The position numbers and the translations under genes are program-made. Below the pieces are notes generated by a model. That model did no database searches. It was not told where the DNA came from and was given only the letters and a program-made list of their open reading frames with translations. From Phoebastria nigripes (taxonomy: Eukaryota; Chordata; Aves; Procellariiformes; Diomedeidae), in the NCBI GenBank assembly GCA_035582835.1, contig JAYKAV010000489.1, positions 1,826,345 to 1,890,344 on the forward strand: a stretch of DNA of 64,000 nt, given 5' to 3'. Of the stretch, positions 22,401-35,400 are shown piece after piece (the stretch's first letter is position 1; each line of letters starts with the position of its first letter).

Positions 22401-24400
22401 CTAGTTATTAGAAGATGCTCTGACTGGGGAGGCAGAGGAGGTATTGCAATGCTCAGTGTCTTGCCCTCTAAAACGGCTGAGTCCTTGGACAGAGGGGAAA
22501 GAGAGGGTTTTTTCCCCTCTGTTCAGGGAGGGGAACTCTTCCTTTTCAAGGAACTCTTCTCTTTTCAAGGAAGAGTTGCTGATATTTCGCTGTGAGATGT
22601 GCAGGAGCCCCGGGAGCCCTCGACAGGGACCCCAGGCTTGGCACAGCCATAAAAGCCTCTGGTGACGCTCCCAAGGCAGGGGATGAGCTGGGTTAGCTCC
22701 CAGCTGCCCTTGTACATATCTGGGGCCAAAAAGGCCCCTTCAGCTGAGGGACCTGTCTTGGTCATACCTAAATGTTAGCTAGTAAATCCCTTCATGTCTG
22801 AATTCCTGCTCATGGGCACGTTTGGTCTGGGCTGAGCAGTTTGCTGCTGGGTTTGTAATGAAGCCCCAGTCACCAGCTGCACAGCTCCTGTGCCCACCGA
22901 GGCAGCGAAGGTCCCGCCACGAGCCTCATGCTCCCCAGCTCACTGAGAGGCACAACAGGGTTTCAGCCAGGCTCTGCCCAGCCAGTGCTTGGGCCCCCGC
23001 TGCCATTTTGTGTGTGTGTGAGACCTGCAAGGGGCCTGTTGACCCGAGGGCCAACAGGGCCAGTTGCCTCAGCCCACTTGGGCCACGCAACGGGCTGTGT
23101 GTGGCCCTGGGTGGGACCTTTGTTGCCCTGGTCTCAGGACTGGAAATACGAGGATTCGCACCCATGGACATTGCTGTTTGTAACCTCAACCCCGCCGTCT
23201 CCCCAGCCTGCTGGTGATTCACACCATCCCTCTTCTGACTTCACTTTTGCAGCTNGTGGCAGTAACCTGATGACACACAAAGTGTTTACGTGCTTTAAAT
23301 TTGTGCTCCTGACCCAAGCGCATCGCAGTTTAAGCTGAGGAATCTTGAGAGATTAGGGAGGATTGTCTGTAATCAGTACAAATGAGCTCTAACGAGGCCT
23401 CCCCCGGCCTCACCTACTGGACAGCATTGTTCTGGACATGGCTGCTTGCACTCCTTTGCTGACTGAACTTGGGGGACACCCAACAGGTCACAAACACAGT
23501 AGGGATACAGGAGATTAGTCTGGATTTGATCAGATGCTGCCAGGGCTGGGGTCTGTAACGCTGAGACGATTTGCCAGGAACCAGTGTGAGGTGGCTTAAT
23601 CTGGAGAGGTGCTAAGTGTGTGCATTTTACACTACTTTTCTGGATGCAGTTTCCTAAGCCACCTTGCAGTTTCAGGAACCCCTTCCCGGCAGCAGTGCTG
23701 GTGTGGGAACACAGCAGTGCCACATCTGCCCCAGCCCAGTTATACCACGAGCCCAAGAGCCGATGTGACAGCAGCAAGGACGTGCTCTGGGGCCCACTCT
23801 AACCTGGGCAGAGCAGGTTAGGGAGCAGGGGGTGGGTGGTTACTCTCCCCTCACCAAAGTGACTTCACTTCTCCAAGGCTGTGTCCTGTTAAGAGGCCTC
23901 CGAGATACATTACAAAAGCAACAAGCCCATTTAATTCACAATCTGCAGCTCTAAGTCTTTATTTCTAAAGGCAAATGCATTGTGGAAAACCCAAATTAAT
24001 AAAACGTCATTGGGACTTCGGAGCAGCTGCTGCTAATGCAGTTGGTGACCAAAGTGCGGGCATGAGGCTTGGCTGGCATCTGAAGCTTTGAGGAACACCA
24101 AGATCAGACAGAAGGGCAAACNTGGAGGCAAACATTAAGTTATTTGCTCCACCCACCGTGTAGTGAGTGAGTTTCATCCAATCTCCATCTGTGATGTCTC
24201 ACTCCAGCCCTCCCAGGACCTCGCCAAGGTCCTCCAGAAAAAAACCCAGGATCTTACATTCTCCTGTAAAATGCAACACAGGGAGAAAAATCACTGGCAA
24301 GGTAACGGTCAGCCCCCCACCTTCCTCTTTTATTGGCTGTTTTACTTTTCAAGCAGATCATTGTGGTCCAACGTGGTTGCATGCCACCCAGCTGTCTCAC
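19481..24400. other. Intergenic region between CABP1 and MLEC
   Basis: No recognisable gene is present. TG-rich patches occur near 20490-20560 and 20620-20645. A tandem duplication of about 17-19 bases (GGAACTCTTC...TTTTCAA) occurs at 22532-22568. AATAAA occurs at 23998-24003 without an associated exon. N bases occur near 23255 and 24122. Confidence 0.55.
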
Positions 24401-24726
24401 TCCTTACCGGGCGGACCGGTAGCTGCCTTTTCCCATACTCCATGGCAGGGGCGAACGGGGGAACCGGGGGAACTGTTTTGTTGAGGCAGAGAAGCGGTAT
24501 TGGGAGCTGCTGCTCAGCGTACAGCGGAGACGACACCACCGGGATGTAACGAGGAGCCGCCCGCGGCGGCAGCGGAGCTCCCACTCCCCCAACTGCGCTC
24601 CCAGCCGCTTCCCCGAGCGCCGCGGCCATGCCCGGCCCGGCCCGCACCGCCCCCCTCCCGCCCGCTGCCCGCGGGGCCCGGGCCGGTCCCGGGGCCGCTC
24701 CGGTCCGTCCTGCCGCAGCGCCGCCC

Positions 24727-24740
24727 GTTGCCTCAGCAAC
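24727..24740 (+). promoter_or_regulatory. RFX X-box
   Basis: The sequence GTTGCCTCAGCAAC matches the X-box pattern GTNRCC-N(0-3)-RGYAAC at every position. It lies about 590 bases upstream of the MLEC start codon. RFX factors bind such sites in promoters of ciliary and immune genes. Confidence 0.55.
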
Positions 24741-24767
24741 CCATCGGCCTCCCCGCTTGCCGCCGCC

Positions 24768-24785
24768 GTCCCACAGTGCTTTGCG
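24768..24785 (+). promoter_or_regulatory. ZNF143/SBS-like site
   Basis: The sequence GTCCCACAGTGCTTTGCG matches the SBS consensus YWCCCABMATGCMYYGCG at 15 of 18 positions. It sits between the X-box (24727) and an inverted CCAAT box (24810). These spacings are typical of a core promoter and suggest a start point near 24.85 kb, upstream of the usual MLEC start. Confidence 0.4.
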
Positions 24786-25315
24786 TTCCGGCCGCGCTGG
24801 AGCTCCCCGATTGGAGGGGCGGAGCTCTTCCCTCCGGCGTCCGGGCCTGAGGGGAGCTCGCCGGGCTGCGTCCCCACTCCGGAGGCGCCGCTGGGAAGCC
24901 TCGTCCCTCCCCGCCGCTCCTTCCTGGAAGAGCCGGTTCTACCCTCGCTGCCCTGCCCGAGCGGGCGGGCGGTACCGGCCCTGGGCACTCCCGGCACGCA
25001 GGGACCGGCTGCCCGCTGCGCTCCGGGCCGGCCGGCCGCCCCGCTCCCGCCAGACGCGCCTGCCGCCGCAGCGCGCCGCCGTCCCCTAGCCTCTCAACCA
25101 AGCCTGCTCGCCCGCTCCCGCCGCCCATTGGCCCGGCGCGTTATGAATATGCAGATAAAGGCCCGCGGCCTCCTAATGGCAGACGGGCAGAAAATTAATA
25201 TTCGCGTTGCGGCGCGTGGATTGGCCGGCGCGCGCTCCGCCCCGGCAGCGGGGTAGGCTGCCCCCTGGCGGCGGCAGGAAGGGGCGGGCGGCGGGTGCGG
25301 CGCCGGGAGCCCGAG

Positions 25316-28300
25316 ATGGTGGGCGCAGGGGCGCGCGGGGCGCCGCTGCTGCCGCCCTTGCTGCTGCTGCTGCCGCCGCTGCTGCGGGTCGCGGCGGGTG
25401 GCCTCGCCGACAGCGTCGTCTGGGCCGTGAATGCGGGCGGCGATGCCCATGTGGACGTGAACGGCATCCACTTCCGCAAGGACCCGCTCGAGGGCCGCGT
25501 GGGCCGAGGTGAGGGCGGGGGGGACGCCGGTGCCGCGCGGGCGGCCCGCCGCGGGGGTGTCGGTGGGGCTGCCCTCGGGGCTCGCTCAGCTCCGCTCCGC
25601 CGGGGGCGGCGAGGCCCGCCTGTGTCGGCGGGGGTCCGGGACTCGCGTCACCCCGGCGCCGTCCCGCCTCCCCCGGCCCCGCCGCGGAGGGTCGGTGGGT
25701 CTCCCCGCAGGGCTGCGGTGGCCCGGGCAGGCCCGCAGGCGGGGTCTCCTCTCCCTCAGCCGCCCGGGCCCAGCGTCGCGGAGGGGGCGGCCGGGGGGCA
25801 GCGAGGGCCCGCGGGGAGCGCCGGCCCAGCCCCCGCACGGCACTTGTTACCCGCCGGGACCGTGGCCACCCCCGTCCTCCCGCCGGGCCCGGCGGGGGGC
25901 TGCACACCCCCACCCCCGCGGCGGAGCGGACCCTGGGCCCCGGTGGCGGCGGGATGAGCCCTGCGGGCTTCGGGCTGGTTTTCCCGGCCTCGGGCTGCGG
26001 GGTTGTGTAATGCCGGAGGGGAAGTCGCTCCTCGCGGGCTGGAGTGGAATTTCGGCTGGAAAGGCGACGGGAGCGGTCAGGCTGCCAAACCGGCCGCATG
26101 CAGCCGCCTGGCTCCTTTTTTTCCATTTTCCACTGAAAGACCCCAGTTTCCACAGCAAGATCTGCCAGTTTGAAGCCCAGCCTGCAGCGCTCTCAGTAAA
26201 GTGAGAACATGCTTTGCCTGCTCTGCGCAGCTGAATCGCTCGCGGTGCGGGTGGTGCCTGCCACCAGCAGCCTGGTCCCAACGGGGAGGAGCGCAGGCTG
26301 CTCGCTGGAGCCCCGGTGCTGGGGCCGGGCGGGAGGAAGGTGCAGCTGGCTGGTCTGCTCCACTGCTCCGGTCCTGACAGGGTGTCCAAGAGCAGGGCAG
26401 GGACAGAAGCAGAAGTAGAGGCAGATGGGATATGATCAGCTGCTCTAACTACTGAATCAGTAAAATCCTCTATCTACCAGTAAGGGCAGGATGGAGAACT
26501 AATATTGCGCTTGCACTTGGGTTACCTTTTCCTACTTCCCCTGAAACTGCTCCGATTGTATGAATTTTGCCTGTTGGTGCACCAAAACTTTGTTGATTTA
26601 CAGATGTATTGAAAAGTTAGCTGTGCTGAGCTGCTCCTGCTGTCAGTTACAGGTGAGTGGTGGAGTGCAGAGAACATGAGCTATCTGTTTTAAGTCTATC
26701 CTTCACTGTTTCCGTGTAGGATGGTGAGGATTGTCCTGTGCTATACAGCTAGGACTGTCATTGCTTACCCTTCATGATTGCCATCCTGAATGGAGGGCTG
26801 TTTGGGCACAATGGATACAGGGGAGGTCACATTTAAATACTGGAACAGTTTGTTAAGAGTTTTTCACCCCATGGAAGCTGGTGCCCCAGTCACACAAGGT
26901 GCCCTATTGCTGTAGGTCAGCTTCCCTTCACAGACCTCTCACATGTGTGACTTCAAGGAGAATGTCCTTGTGGACTTTAACAATTTATTTTTGAGTTGAG
27001 GAGAAAAAGGGTCTTTTTCAAGCACACTGTGACATCCTCTTCCTTTGAGGAAAGCCTGTGGTGTCTCCTCTGAACAGCAGGCTGTTACAGTAATCCTGCT
27101 TCAGCCAGCGGTGCCAGGCACAGCGGAGGAGACTTTACCCCTTTGAGCTCTCAGCTGCTTTTCCCTCAATGGCTTTTTATTGCACCATTGTTCGGTTTAC
27201 TCTGGGCTCCTCTTTGTGTTGATAGGCACGTAATGGCTACAGCAGAAATATGTGGCTGACTGGGAGGAAGCGACCTAGGGATAGTGTTTCTGGGCTGTAC
27301 TGCCTCTGGGCAAATTAAAACCCTTTTTTTCAAGCCTCAGTTCAGATGCTGTGCCCTAAAGGACAAAATGTGCTGATGGCAATTACAGAATAACCAGGTG
27401 CCAAACATAGTTGAGTCGCAGCTTAATGCGTGCTGCTTGTCTCTTGGTGAGGTACCTCTCAGCGCACCCAGCGCGCTGTAAAATCAAGCTCGCTTCCACA
27501 GCTATGTCAACAGACCTCTGATATGCAGGTGACAGGTCTTCCTCTCCAGTTACCTTCTTGGGTATTAAAGGACTTTCTTTCTATGCAGGCTTTCCTCTGA
27601 TAGGAGCTGACTTCTGTGGAGTCCTTGGTTCGCTATCACTGTAATCTGTAGCTGGCCAGAAATATCTGTGTGGGAGGACAGGTTAAACTTTTCACCCTCT
27701 GTATTTCTGGTGATTAGAGTCTTCAGCCTTTGCGCCCAGGTTCGAGTGGTAAAGAGAAGATTGCCTGAGTAGCTCCATGTGAAACAGGAGGCTAAGAATG
27801 GGCATTAATTTCCTCTTGCTTGTTTGCACTGGCTCCATCTTTGGCAATGTGCACAGGGTTAGTAGTTCTTGCTTTCTCTTGACCAATGCAGTGTCTGTTC
27901 CCATGGAAATGGGGGTGGAAGTGGCGAGTGTCAGCAGAGAACTTAGTCTGGATCAACTTCTCCTGACTGAAGTGCCAGTGGGCAGATGGTGTCCACAGTT
28001 GTCCCTCCTGCCCCTGCTTTGCTGGGGAATTATTTGATTCAGAGCTCTTGAGGCATGCATCAGTTTGCATTTGTACAGTAACCCCGACACATTAAAATGT
28101 CAAGTCAGGTTAAGGTCCTTTGAGGGCTGCTCTAGAGGTGGTGAAATAATGACTGAGAAGAGGCAAATTTTATGATTCCTGTTATTTTCTCAGTTATTGT
28201 CCCATTTGGGAATGTTGTTGGGGGCCTTCTCAGGGGGCTGTTCAGATGGCTGCAGACAGCACCCATTTCAGCTGGGTGGCTGTGAGAACAGCAGCTGATG

Positions 28301-31300
28301 GAGCTGCTGGTGCTCTTGAAACCCTTGTGTACCTTTCTTGCTTCCTTCTTCCTGTCTTCAAGTTGGCAGGTATTGCGTGGCTGTGGTGAGAAGAAAGGGT
28401 TTTGTAAGATGTCTGATGCTTTTCACCCTTCTGCCACTCCCCAGGTTTTCTCTTGAGGAGGGTGAGTCTCTAAAACCTGATGCCATCAACTGCTAACTTC
28501 AAATCTGTTGAATGAATGAGTCGAGTCAGTCCTACGCTGACTGTTTTGCTTTTGTACTCAGAGTTTGTAATTTGAAAATGTTGTAAAAATGTTCTAGGTG
28601 TTTTTCCTCTTTGAAGCAGGAGTCAATGGCTAAGTCATTTGGCTCTGTGCCCTGTTTGTGAAACAGACTCTTTCTGAAACGGTGCAAGCGAGTTTACTGT
28701 GTCTTAGACTGCAGGAGGTCCAGACCTGGTTTTCCACAGGACCCAGGTTCTGGGGCTTTGGCTACCTCTGCTTCTGCTCCAGTAGTGCCTCCTCCTGGTC
28801 AGAGCAAGGAGGGGCGACAGGTCTGACGAAGGCATAAGTGAGTTAAGCACTTCAAGAGTATATAAAGTGTCTCTCCCATATGCCTCAGAAATTAACCCTT
28901 CCTCTCACTGTTTTGTGCTTGAAACCCAGCTTCTGACTACGGTATGAAGCTGCCAATCTTGCGGTCCAACGCAGAAGATCAGATTCTGTACCAGACTGAG
29001 CGTTACAATGAGGAAACCTTTGGCTATGAAGTTCCCATCAAAGAGGAGGGTGACTATGTGCTGGTGTTGAAGTTTGCAGAGGTCTATTTTGCACAGTCTC
29101 AACAGAAGGTAAGCAACAGCTCCTTGCTTGTCTCTTTGATGCAAGTTCCTGGCTAAGACTGTGCGTGTCCAGGTTGCTTCTGCTGCTTTGCATGCTGGAG
29201 AAAGGAGTGAAGTAAGGCACTAATGGTTAACTTAGTTCCTAGAGCTCTCATGGGCTCTGAAACTTTGAGCTCTCTTCCATATTCCAGATATACAGTTGGC
29301 CTGGAAAATTGCATTACAAAGTATTCAAACAAACATATGCAACTAAACATAACTAGCAGTAGAGTTTTACGATCTGTTTGGGTTGTGCTGGCTTTGAGAA
29401 GAACTGTTTTTGCCGTTTTCCTGAACACTTATTCCTGACCTGACAGCATGCTTGTGCTGGAAGAAATAATGCACAGACTGAATCAGGGAAGCGATCTGGG
29501 TTAAATAACCTACTCAAAACAATTTTTACTAATGTAATAAGACTTGATACTGGTTCAAACTGATCCTGAAAGCACAGAGTTAAATTCAACCCTCTTTATT
29601 GCGCTTTAGAGAAGAATAAACCTTGTCCACTTTTGAAATCCATCATGTACAGACATGGAAGCAGAAGCACGAAGAACTCAAAGCCCTGTGATACATTGGG
29701 AGAGAAGTGGTGTGTGGTTTAGTCTGGCTTTCCCCCNACTCCATCAGCTTCTTTAGAGCCCTGCTCCTTAAGCACTGTGCTGCCTTTCTGCCAGAGAAGT
29801 ATTTCAGGGAACAGAACTGGTGGGGCTGGCTTACAGAATGGATGCAAAAAGCAGCCTCAGATTAAACCAAAGGGCTGAGGCATCTTTGGTTCCTCTTCCT
29901 TCATGTGGTTCTGCTGGGATTCCCCAGGTGCTGAGTGAAGTTTGAGTCATTACAGCCCTGAGGAGGACTTTCACTCTGAATTCACAGATGTGGTTAGCAG
30001 TTCAATGTTTTACCTCCTTCAAACCCTGTGTACTTCACCAGCTTGTTTCCTTTTCTCTGCTGTGCTGCAGGCTGTTAGTTAGAAATGGCTTAACTCCCTG
30101 GGTGTGGTGTGCCGCAGCCACCCTGGGGTGGTAGGAGCAGGTCCTCAGCCAGTAGGTGGAAGAAAGTTGTGAAAGAAAAGTATGAATAAACCAGAATAAA
30201 ATTGTGCTGTCCTCAGTTCTGAACAGCAGACATAGGGGTTATTTTAAAAGTTGAAGGCAGATTTCAGGGTATTTGAAAGCAATGTTAATGCTTCAGTGTC
30301 TTTACCTGGCTGCTTTTGTGCTCTGAACCCTTCCCAAGGGAGTGGAGCACGTGTGGTGGGACAGTGCGTGCTGCAATGCTTTCTGGTCCTAGGTGCATAA
30401 CAAGCAGAGACCTTTCCTGTTCTGGTCCACTTCCAACTGTCACGTGCCTGAATCTGTTCTGACACTCTGTCATTTCTTCTACCTTGAAGGTATTTGATGT
30501 TCGCTTGAATGGCCACGTGGTGGTGAAGGACTTGGACATTTTTGACAGAGTTGGACATAGCACAGCTCATGATGAGATCATTCCCATGAGTATCAAAAAG
30601 GGGAAACTGAGTGTCCAGGGAGAGGTTTCCACTTTCACGGGGAAGCTCCACATTGAGTTTGTAAAGGTAATAAGCTTTGCTGGGCAGAGCCCTGATCTTC
30701 CTTTTTCCCTTCTTCCCCAGCCATGTGATGCAGCTGTGTGCTGGGGGTGGAGAGGTGATGGTAGATGGGGGGAATACTTCTTGCCTCAAAGCTGCAGCAC
30801 TGACTTCCTTCTTTGCTTCCTCTAGGGCTACTATGACAATCCGAAAATCTGTGCCCTATACATCCTCCAAGGAACAGTGGAAGGTAAGCACAGTTTTTGA
30901 GCCAGAAGGCTCTTCCCCCTTGGAGAGCAGGCTGTTGCTTCTCAGACCATGAGATCATAGCTCTTGCTGACCCACCTCTGCCAAAACTGTTTCTCTCTCA
31001 GCAAGTTCCCACAGAGTGCAGTTGCAGAATGAAATAGGTGTGTGATGTCCTCTTCCTCCAAGTGCACAAAGCTGCATCATTTTTGGAATAAGAAGAATCA
31101 ATTTGGTTCAGGACTTCCTGCATATGGGGTAGAGGAGAAGGGAACACGTCTGGTCAGTCTTCGCTTATAGCTACAGCTATAAGCTGTAGATAAATTCCCT
31201 CTGGCCTTGGCTGTGAGCAGCGGCCCTGCAGACAAGTAATTTACAGAGATCTTTTAGCTAGTAGTTAAGTATTTCTTACCTGGAGCTTTGTTTTGCCTTC

Positions 31301-32316
31301 TCAGCTTGAGGACAAGGCAGTATTTTTTCCCACATATCAGTTCCTCTAGATAGCAGTGGGGAGTGCTAGTAAAGTCCTTGCTCTTCCATCACCCTCTTTG
31401 TGAGTCTGTGCTGGAGTTGGAGCCCCTCTAGCTCCTGAACAGGGGAGGTTTAGGACCCCTCTCTGACCAAAGCATGTTTGCTTTACTATTGGTCAGGGAT
31501 TGCCAAGTGTTGCCGAAGATTTGGTGCATAACCTTGTGGCCGGGTGGCACCTTGCTGTGCAGGGACCTGCAGTTCAGGCTCCAGGCTCAGAGGACTGGAT
31601 TTGAGTGGGGTGGGACCATGCTGCTTTGATAGGTCTGGGGTTGAGGGGTGCAGTGATGTGAGGTAGGACCATTTGTGGAAAGGGTTGTTCCCCTTCCTGT
31701 TTGCACTTGTATCTGCTGGTCCCGCCGGCAGCAGGTTCTTGACTAGATCTCACTGGGCAGCTGCGGTATCTGACTGTGTATGCTGTAAGTGTGCTTTTGT
31801 GCTGTAACCTCTCCTGGGTGACAGGTAGATGGGGTGCATAGATGTCATTTTCTTTGCAGACTGGGTCTTTAGATGCTCTTGTGTCATGGAGGAAAGAAAT
31901 AGTGGTGTGAGCCTCTGTGAGGGAGGATGCTCTTATTTCCTGGGGTGTTCTGGCCGAGGTATTGATGTGGTGTCAGGTGCCCTGTTGCCGGTGTGCATGC
32001 TGGATTGGGGAGAGGGGAATGGAGTGACTTGGATGATTTCCCAGGTTACATCCTGCCTCCTTGCAACCTTTTGTCTTGTCCAACAGATGTTCCAAAGCTG
32101 CAGCCGCACCCAGGTCTGGAGAAAAAAGAGGAAGATGATGATGAAGATGAATATGATGATGGCTCCAGTGTTAAAAAACAGGCAAATAAGAACCGGGTTC
32201 AGTCAGGCCCACGCACACCAAACCCCTATGCCTCGGACAACAGCAGCCTCATGTTTCCTATATTGGTGGCCTTTGGTGTCTTCATTCCTACCCTCTTCTG
32301 CCTCTGCCGATTGTGA
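25316..32316 (+). CDS. MLEC: Malectin, ER diglucosylated N-glycan-binding lectin
   Basis: Malectin is a type I ER membrane lectin that binds Glc2-N-glycans. It works with ribophorin I to retain misfolded glycoproteins. Coding exons are 25316-25508, 28930-29108, 30490-30666, 30826-30883 and 32087-32316, all GT-AG and phase-matched, giving 278 residues (human 292). Residues 1 to about 27 form a leucine-rich signal peptide. The malectin domain follows (about 30-200), from [10 protein letters not shown] through [16 protein letters not shown] and [10 protein letters not shown] to [13 protein letters not shown], with the conserved aromatic glycan-contact residues. An acidic stretch ([15 protein letters not shown], about 214-228) precedes a C-terminal membrane helix ([17 protein letters not shown], 259-275) and the end CRL. 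I chose ATG 25316 for its Kozak context and because it directly opens the signal peptide. An upstream in-frame GTG is not a start. The N-terminus is shorter than in mammals. Confidence 0.97.
25509..28929. other. MLEC intron 1
   Basis: The first 450 bases belong to the CpG island. The remainder is ordinary unique sequence in which I recognise no exon, RNA gene or mobile element. Confidence 0.6.
29109..32086. other. MLEC introns 2-4 (interrupted by exons 3 and 4)
   Basis: The introns are 29109-30489, 30667-30825 and 30884-32086. No extra exons or repeats were recognised. A single N occurs near 29737. Confidence 0.6.
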
Positions 32317-32412
32317 GAGCAAGCCCCACAGAGCATCAGCCAAGGGGCTGGGAGGGAAGGAGTTGGACCAAACACGGTTGCTTTCAATTTCTCCATATTG
32401 TTCATAATTTAA

Positions 32413-32446
32413 GGGGGGGGGGGGAAAAAAAAAAAAAAAAAAAAAA
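32413..32446. repeat. G12-A22 homopolymer pair in the MLEC 3' UTR
   Basis: A run of 12 G is followed directly by 22 A, starting 97 bases after the MLEC stop codon. The run lengths may be inaccurate in the assembly. Confidence 0.85.
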
Positions 32447-35400
32447 GAGGATTCATTTGGAATGAATAGCAGGTCCAGGTAAGAGGGACCTTACCTTCCC
32501 CCTGCCAGCAAGCAGCGAGGCCCTCGCCTTCCCCTTCGCACCATGTGCAGCCTCCGATCCTCCCTGGGGCATCCAAGAGTAAACTGAGTCCTGGCTGTCT
32601 GTGTATTGGGCTGTAGGAAGCTGATGCTAGCAGTCCTGGGCCATGTCCCACACTGAGAGAGAGTCACGTGCTGCAAGATCTCTGCCTTTGCTGGGTGGAA
32701 TATGGTTCCTTAAGCAGGGAAGCAGCTCCTAAAACCAGGCCTGGGTACACATTTTGTCTGGGAGCGTGGAAGTGTTGTGGTGCCATTGGGTGACTAACAA
32801 CTATGGAGGATGGAGCCTGGCTCAGCATCTCCCTGAATGTGTGCAACACGATGTATGGTACTCGCCTGCATAAAGATACCAAGACTCCAGCTAGCCACTC
32901 AGCCTCTGTGGAGATGTTCCCCTCCTAAGAGCGCAAGCTGCGCAAGGAGCAGAGGATTTATCTGGCCTGATGTGCTGCACCAGTTGGGAGAGACTTTCCT
33001 AGTTTGACAATTGTAATGTTAGATCCATTGCAGAGGGATTCTGCTGTAGCCTGTGAGAGGCTGACGTTGGTGTCTGATCAGATGCACTTGTTTTCTGTAT
33101 TGATTATGGCTTTTGTTTCCTTTAATATCCTTTTCTTTTCAAAGGTTTAATTTTAAGCCCAGTTCCTTGTTTTGCCCTTTCTAGCCAGTGGCCTCTCCTT
33201 TGGAAGAAGCTGAGAATCAGATGACCTAGAGAGGAGGTTCTGGACTTGTTCCTTGGCCACCTTAACGGTTAGCTCCCCTCCCTGGCCTGTGACTGTGAAC
33301 AACCTGTGCTGTAGGACAGAGCGGAGCAACCTCAAGATGCTCCCTGTGAGCTCTCATTCCCTGTCGTAGGGACCAGGCCTGCCTGCAAGCAGTGAGAAGT
33401 GCAGTGGAGTTGGTTAGTGTCTTCAGTTAGCTCAGCCTTTTGCCTATTAAGGCACTGTGGTGAAGGGGCAGATGTCCAACATTTCAGTACTGTAGAGCAA
33501 GGTGGTTTGTTGCCCTCCAGAGATCTGGAAGTGAGCAGAACACTGGAGACAAGGTCACCTGCTTCCCATGGGGATATTTCTGCAAGAGGCTTCTGTTTCC
33601 ACATGCAGAGCCTGTGCCTGCCTGACAGGGGCTGAGCAGAGCGAAAGCCCTCGCTGCGCCTGCTGATCCAGAGCTGCAGGCCCCGAGGAGCTGCCTTCCC
33701 ATGGTCTTGGCCTCTGACATGTTGAGCACTTCGGGCTGACGGAAGGGAGATGTTCTGTGTGCCGGAGCAGGATCTGGCCCGCGTGCAGTTGGATCCTTGT
33801 GGGTCAGCTTTGATCCTGGTGAGCTCTGGGCTCACAGAACACTTTACCTAATGCTACCTCTGTTGTTCTCAGAAGCACTCTCTCTTTACCCATAGCAGCT
33901 GCACTGAGCAGTGTCCTCCTTGCTGCTGCTCCTCCCTGGGCCTGAGTTGTCCTAGTGGTTGTTCTCGGGTTTGATCCCCTGCAGTGGCTCAGCATTTCTT
34001 TGAGCTGAGAAGGGTCAGCAGAATTCCCTAGTTTCTGGAAAGGAAACTGGAGGAGCAGCCTTTCTGCTCTGCTGGGCCCAAGCAGCTGAAGGCTTTTCTT
34101 CCTCCTAACCCTCAAGCTGTGATATGAGCTGTCAGCTCACGGGCTCCAGAATGGGAGCGGGGGGGAGGTGTCAAAGCACTGCTCTGCGCAGCAGTGGCAC
34201 TGAACCTTGCCTTTCTGATCGCATACATCACTGCTATAGGCCTGACCCTAATTCTGTGTCTGTGAGCTAAAAAGCAAGCAGTAGGACCTTAATTACCTTC
34301 TCTCCAATGGCACAAGTGGTAACAGCCAGTTTGGGAGAAGCAAGAGGGTCCCTGCCACACCAGAAGGAGAAGACAGGCTTTAGAAAGAGCAGATCTTAAG
34401 AGCAAACTTTAGGATGAAAAGGCAGTAAGCTTGAAGTTGTCTGCTTCATCTTCTAGCTGCTGTTAACATCCTAGTACTTATAAAACTCTTATAAAATACA
34501 AGCTCTGTTTTGTTTGGTGACGGTGCCTGCAGAGATTCTCCAGCATTTTTGGGATTGCTCTAACTGGAGCACAGAGACTTTTAGATCTTTATCAGTTTTG
34601 AGAAGCATGAACTGCACTGATTTGTTAAGCAAAGAACCTGGGCTTGAAAGCAAGCTTCTCTGTAAGGAGCTTTTCTCCTCCAGGCCTTTTAGGTTGCATT
34701 TTATTTGAGGATCCTTGAAGCAAGGAATCACTCAGCTTCTTGTGGCTCACCCAGTAATCTCTGCACCTTGCCTAGCATAAGAAAAGGGGCGTGCATTTAG
34801 GTGTGCAAAAGCCGGAGACAAGTCGTCTAGGGTAGTTTATCCCTGCCTCTCCTGGCAGCCAGGGCACCCATTTGGTGCCATCAGCTGCCCTAAGGCAAGG
34901 CTGTGCAGNGTATGATCTGTTGTGTTCCAGTTGCTCAGTTGAAATGAATTTGTCTTACTTGAATAAGAATAGGGAGGAGGAATAGTTCATCCTTCATGGC
35001 TTCAATTTAGTTGTTTTGGCTCTGGTTTTGTCCATTTTTGTCACTACAAAGCTGGTGTCTGGGTGGTTGGAGGGTTCCTGACCCTGTTATGGTGTTATGA
35101 GCAGTTTTCCTTGTTGGTCCATCCCCTCCTGACAGGTTTGCCTTGGAAGGAGCCTTCAAACAAAGCGTGTGGGAACACAGGAGGATGGTAGGGGATAACC
35201 AGTCAGCACCTTGCTGTGAATGCCATACTCAGGCTGGTTCCCCTTGTCATCTCTGTCTGGCACCTGCAAGCCAGCCAGATGGGTATAATGAGGTACCTGG
35301 TCCTGACCAGGGAAAGAAAAAGTTTGCATTGTCTGTAGCTTTCCAGCACGGGCGTTTGAGGGAATATCCAAGACGTTGTTTAACTGAGACCAGTTAGAGA

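Larger units (their letters stand above)
24560..25960. promoter_or_regulatory. MLEC: CpG-island promoter of MLEC
   Basis: This is about 1.4 kb of very GC- and CpG-rich DNA spanning the MLEC first exon. It carries inverted CCAAT boxes (ATTGG) at 24810-24814, 25127-25131 and 25220-25224, many GC boxes, an RFX-type X-box at 24727 and a ZNF143-like site at 24768. The transcription start is not defined by the sequence. The boxes at 25127 and 25220 are at usual distances for a start just upstream of the ATG. Confidence 0.85.

Noticed and set aside
24404..24997. 197-codon minus-strand open frame upstream of MLEC
   Set aside because: It has the same CpG-island composition, no recognisable domain and no conserved start context.
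25173..26153. 326-codon minus-strand open frame over the MLEC promoter
   Set aside because: It lies in a CpG island where stop codons are rare. The translation is Pro/Arg/Ala low complexity and overlaps the real MLEC exon 1 on the other strand.
31829..32407. 192-codon plus-strand frame covering MLEC exon 5
   Set aside because: It runs in another frame over the true last exon of MLEC, whose C-terminal membrane helix and stop are clear.
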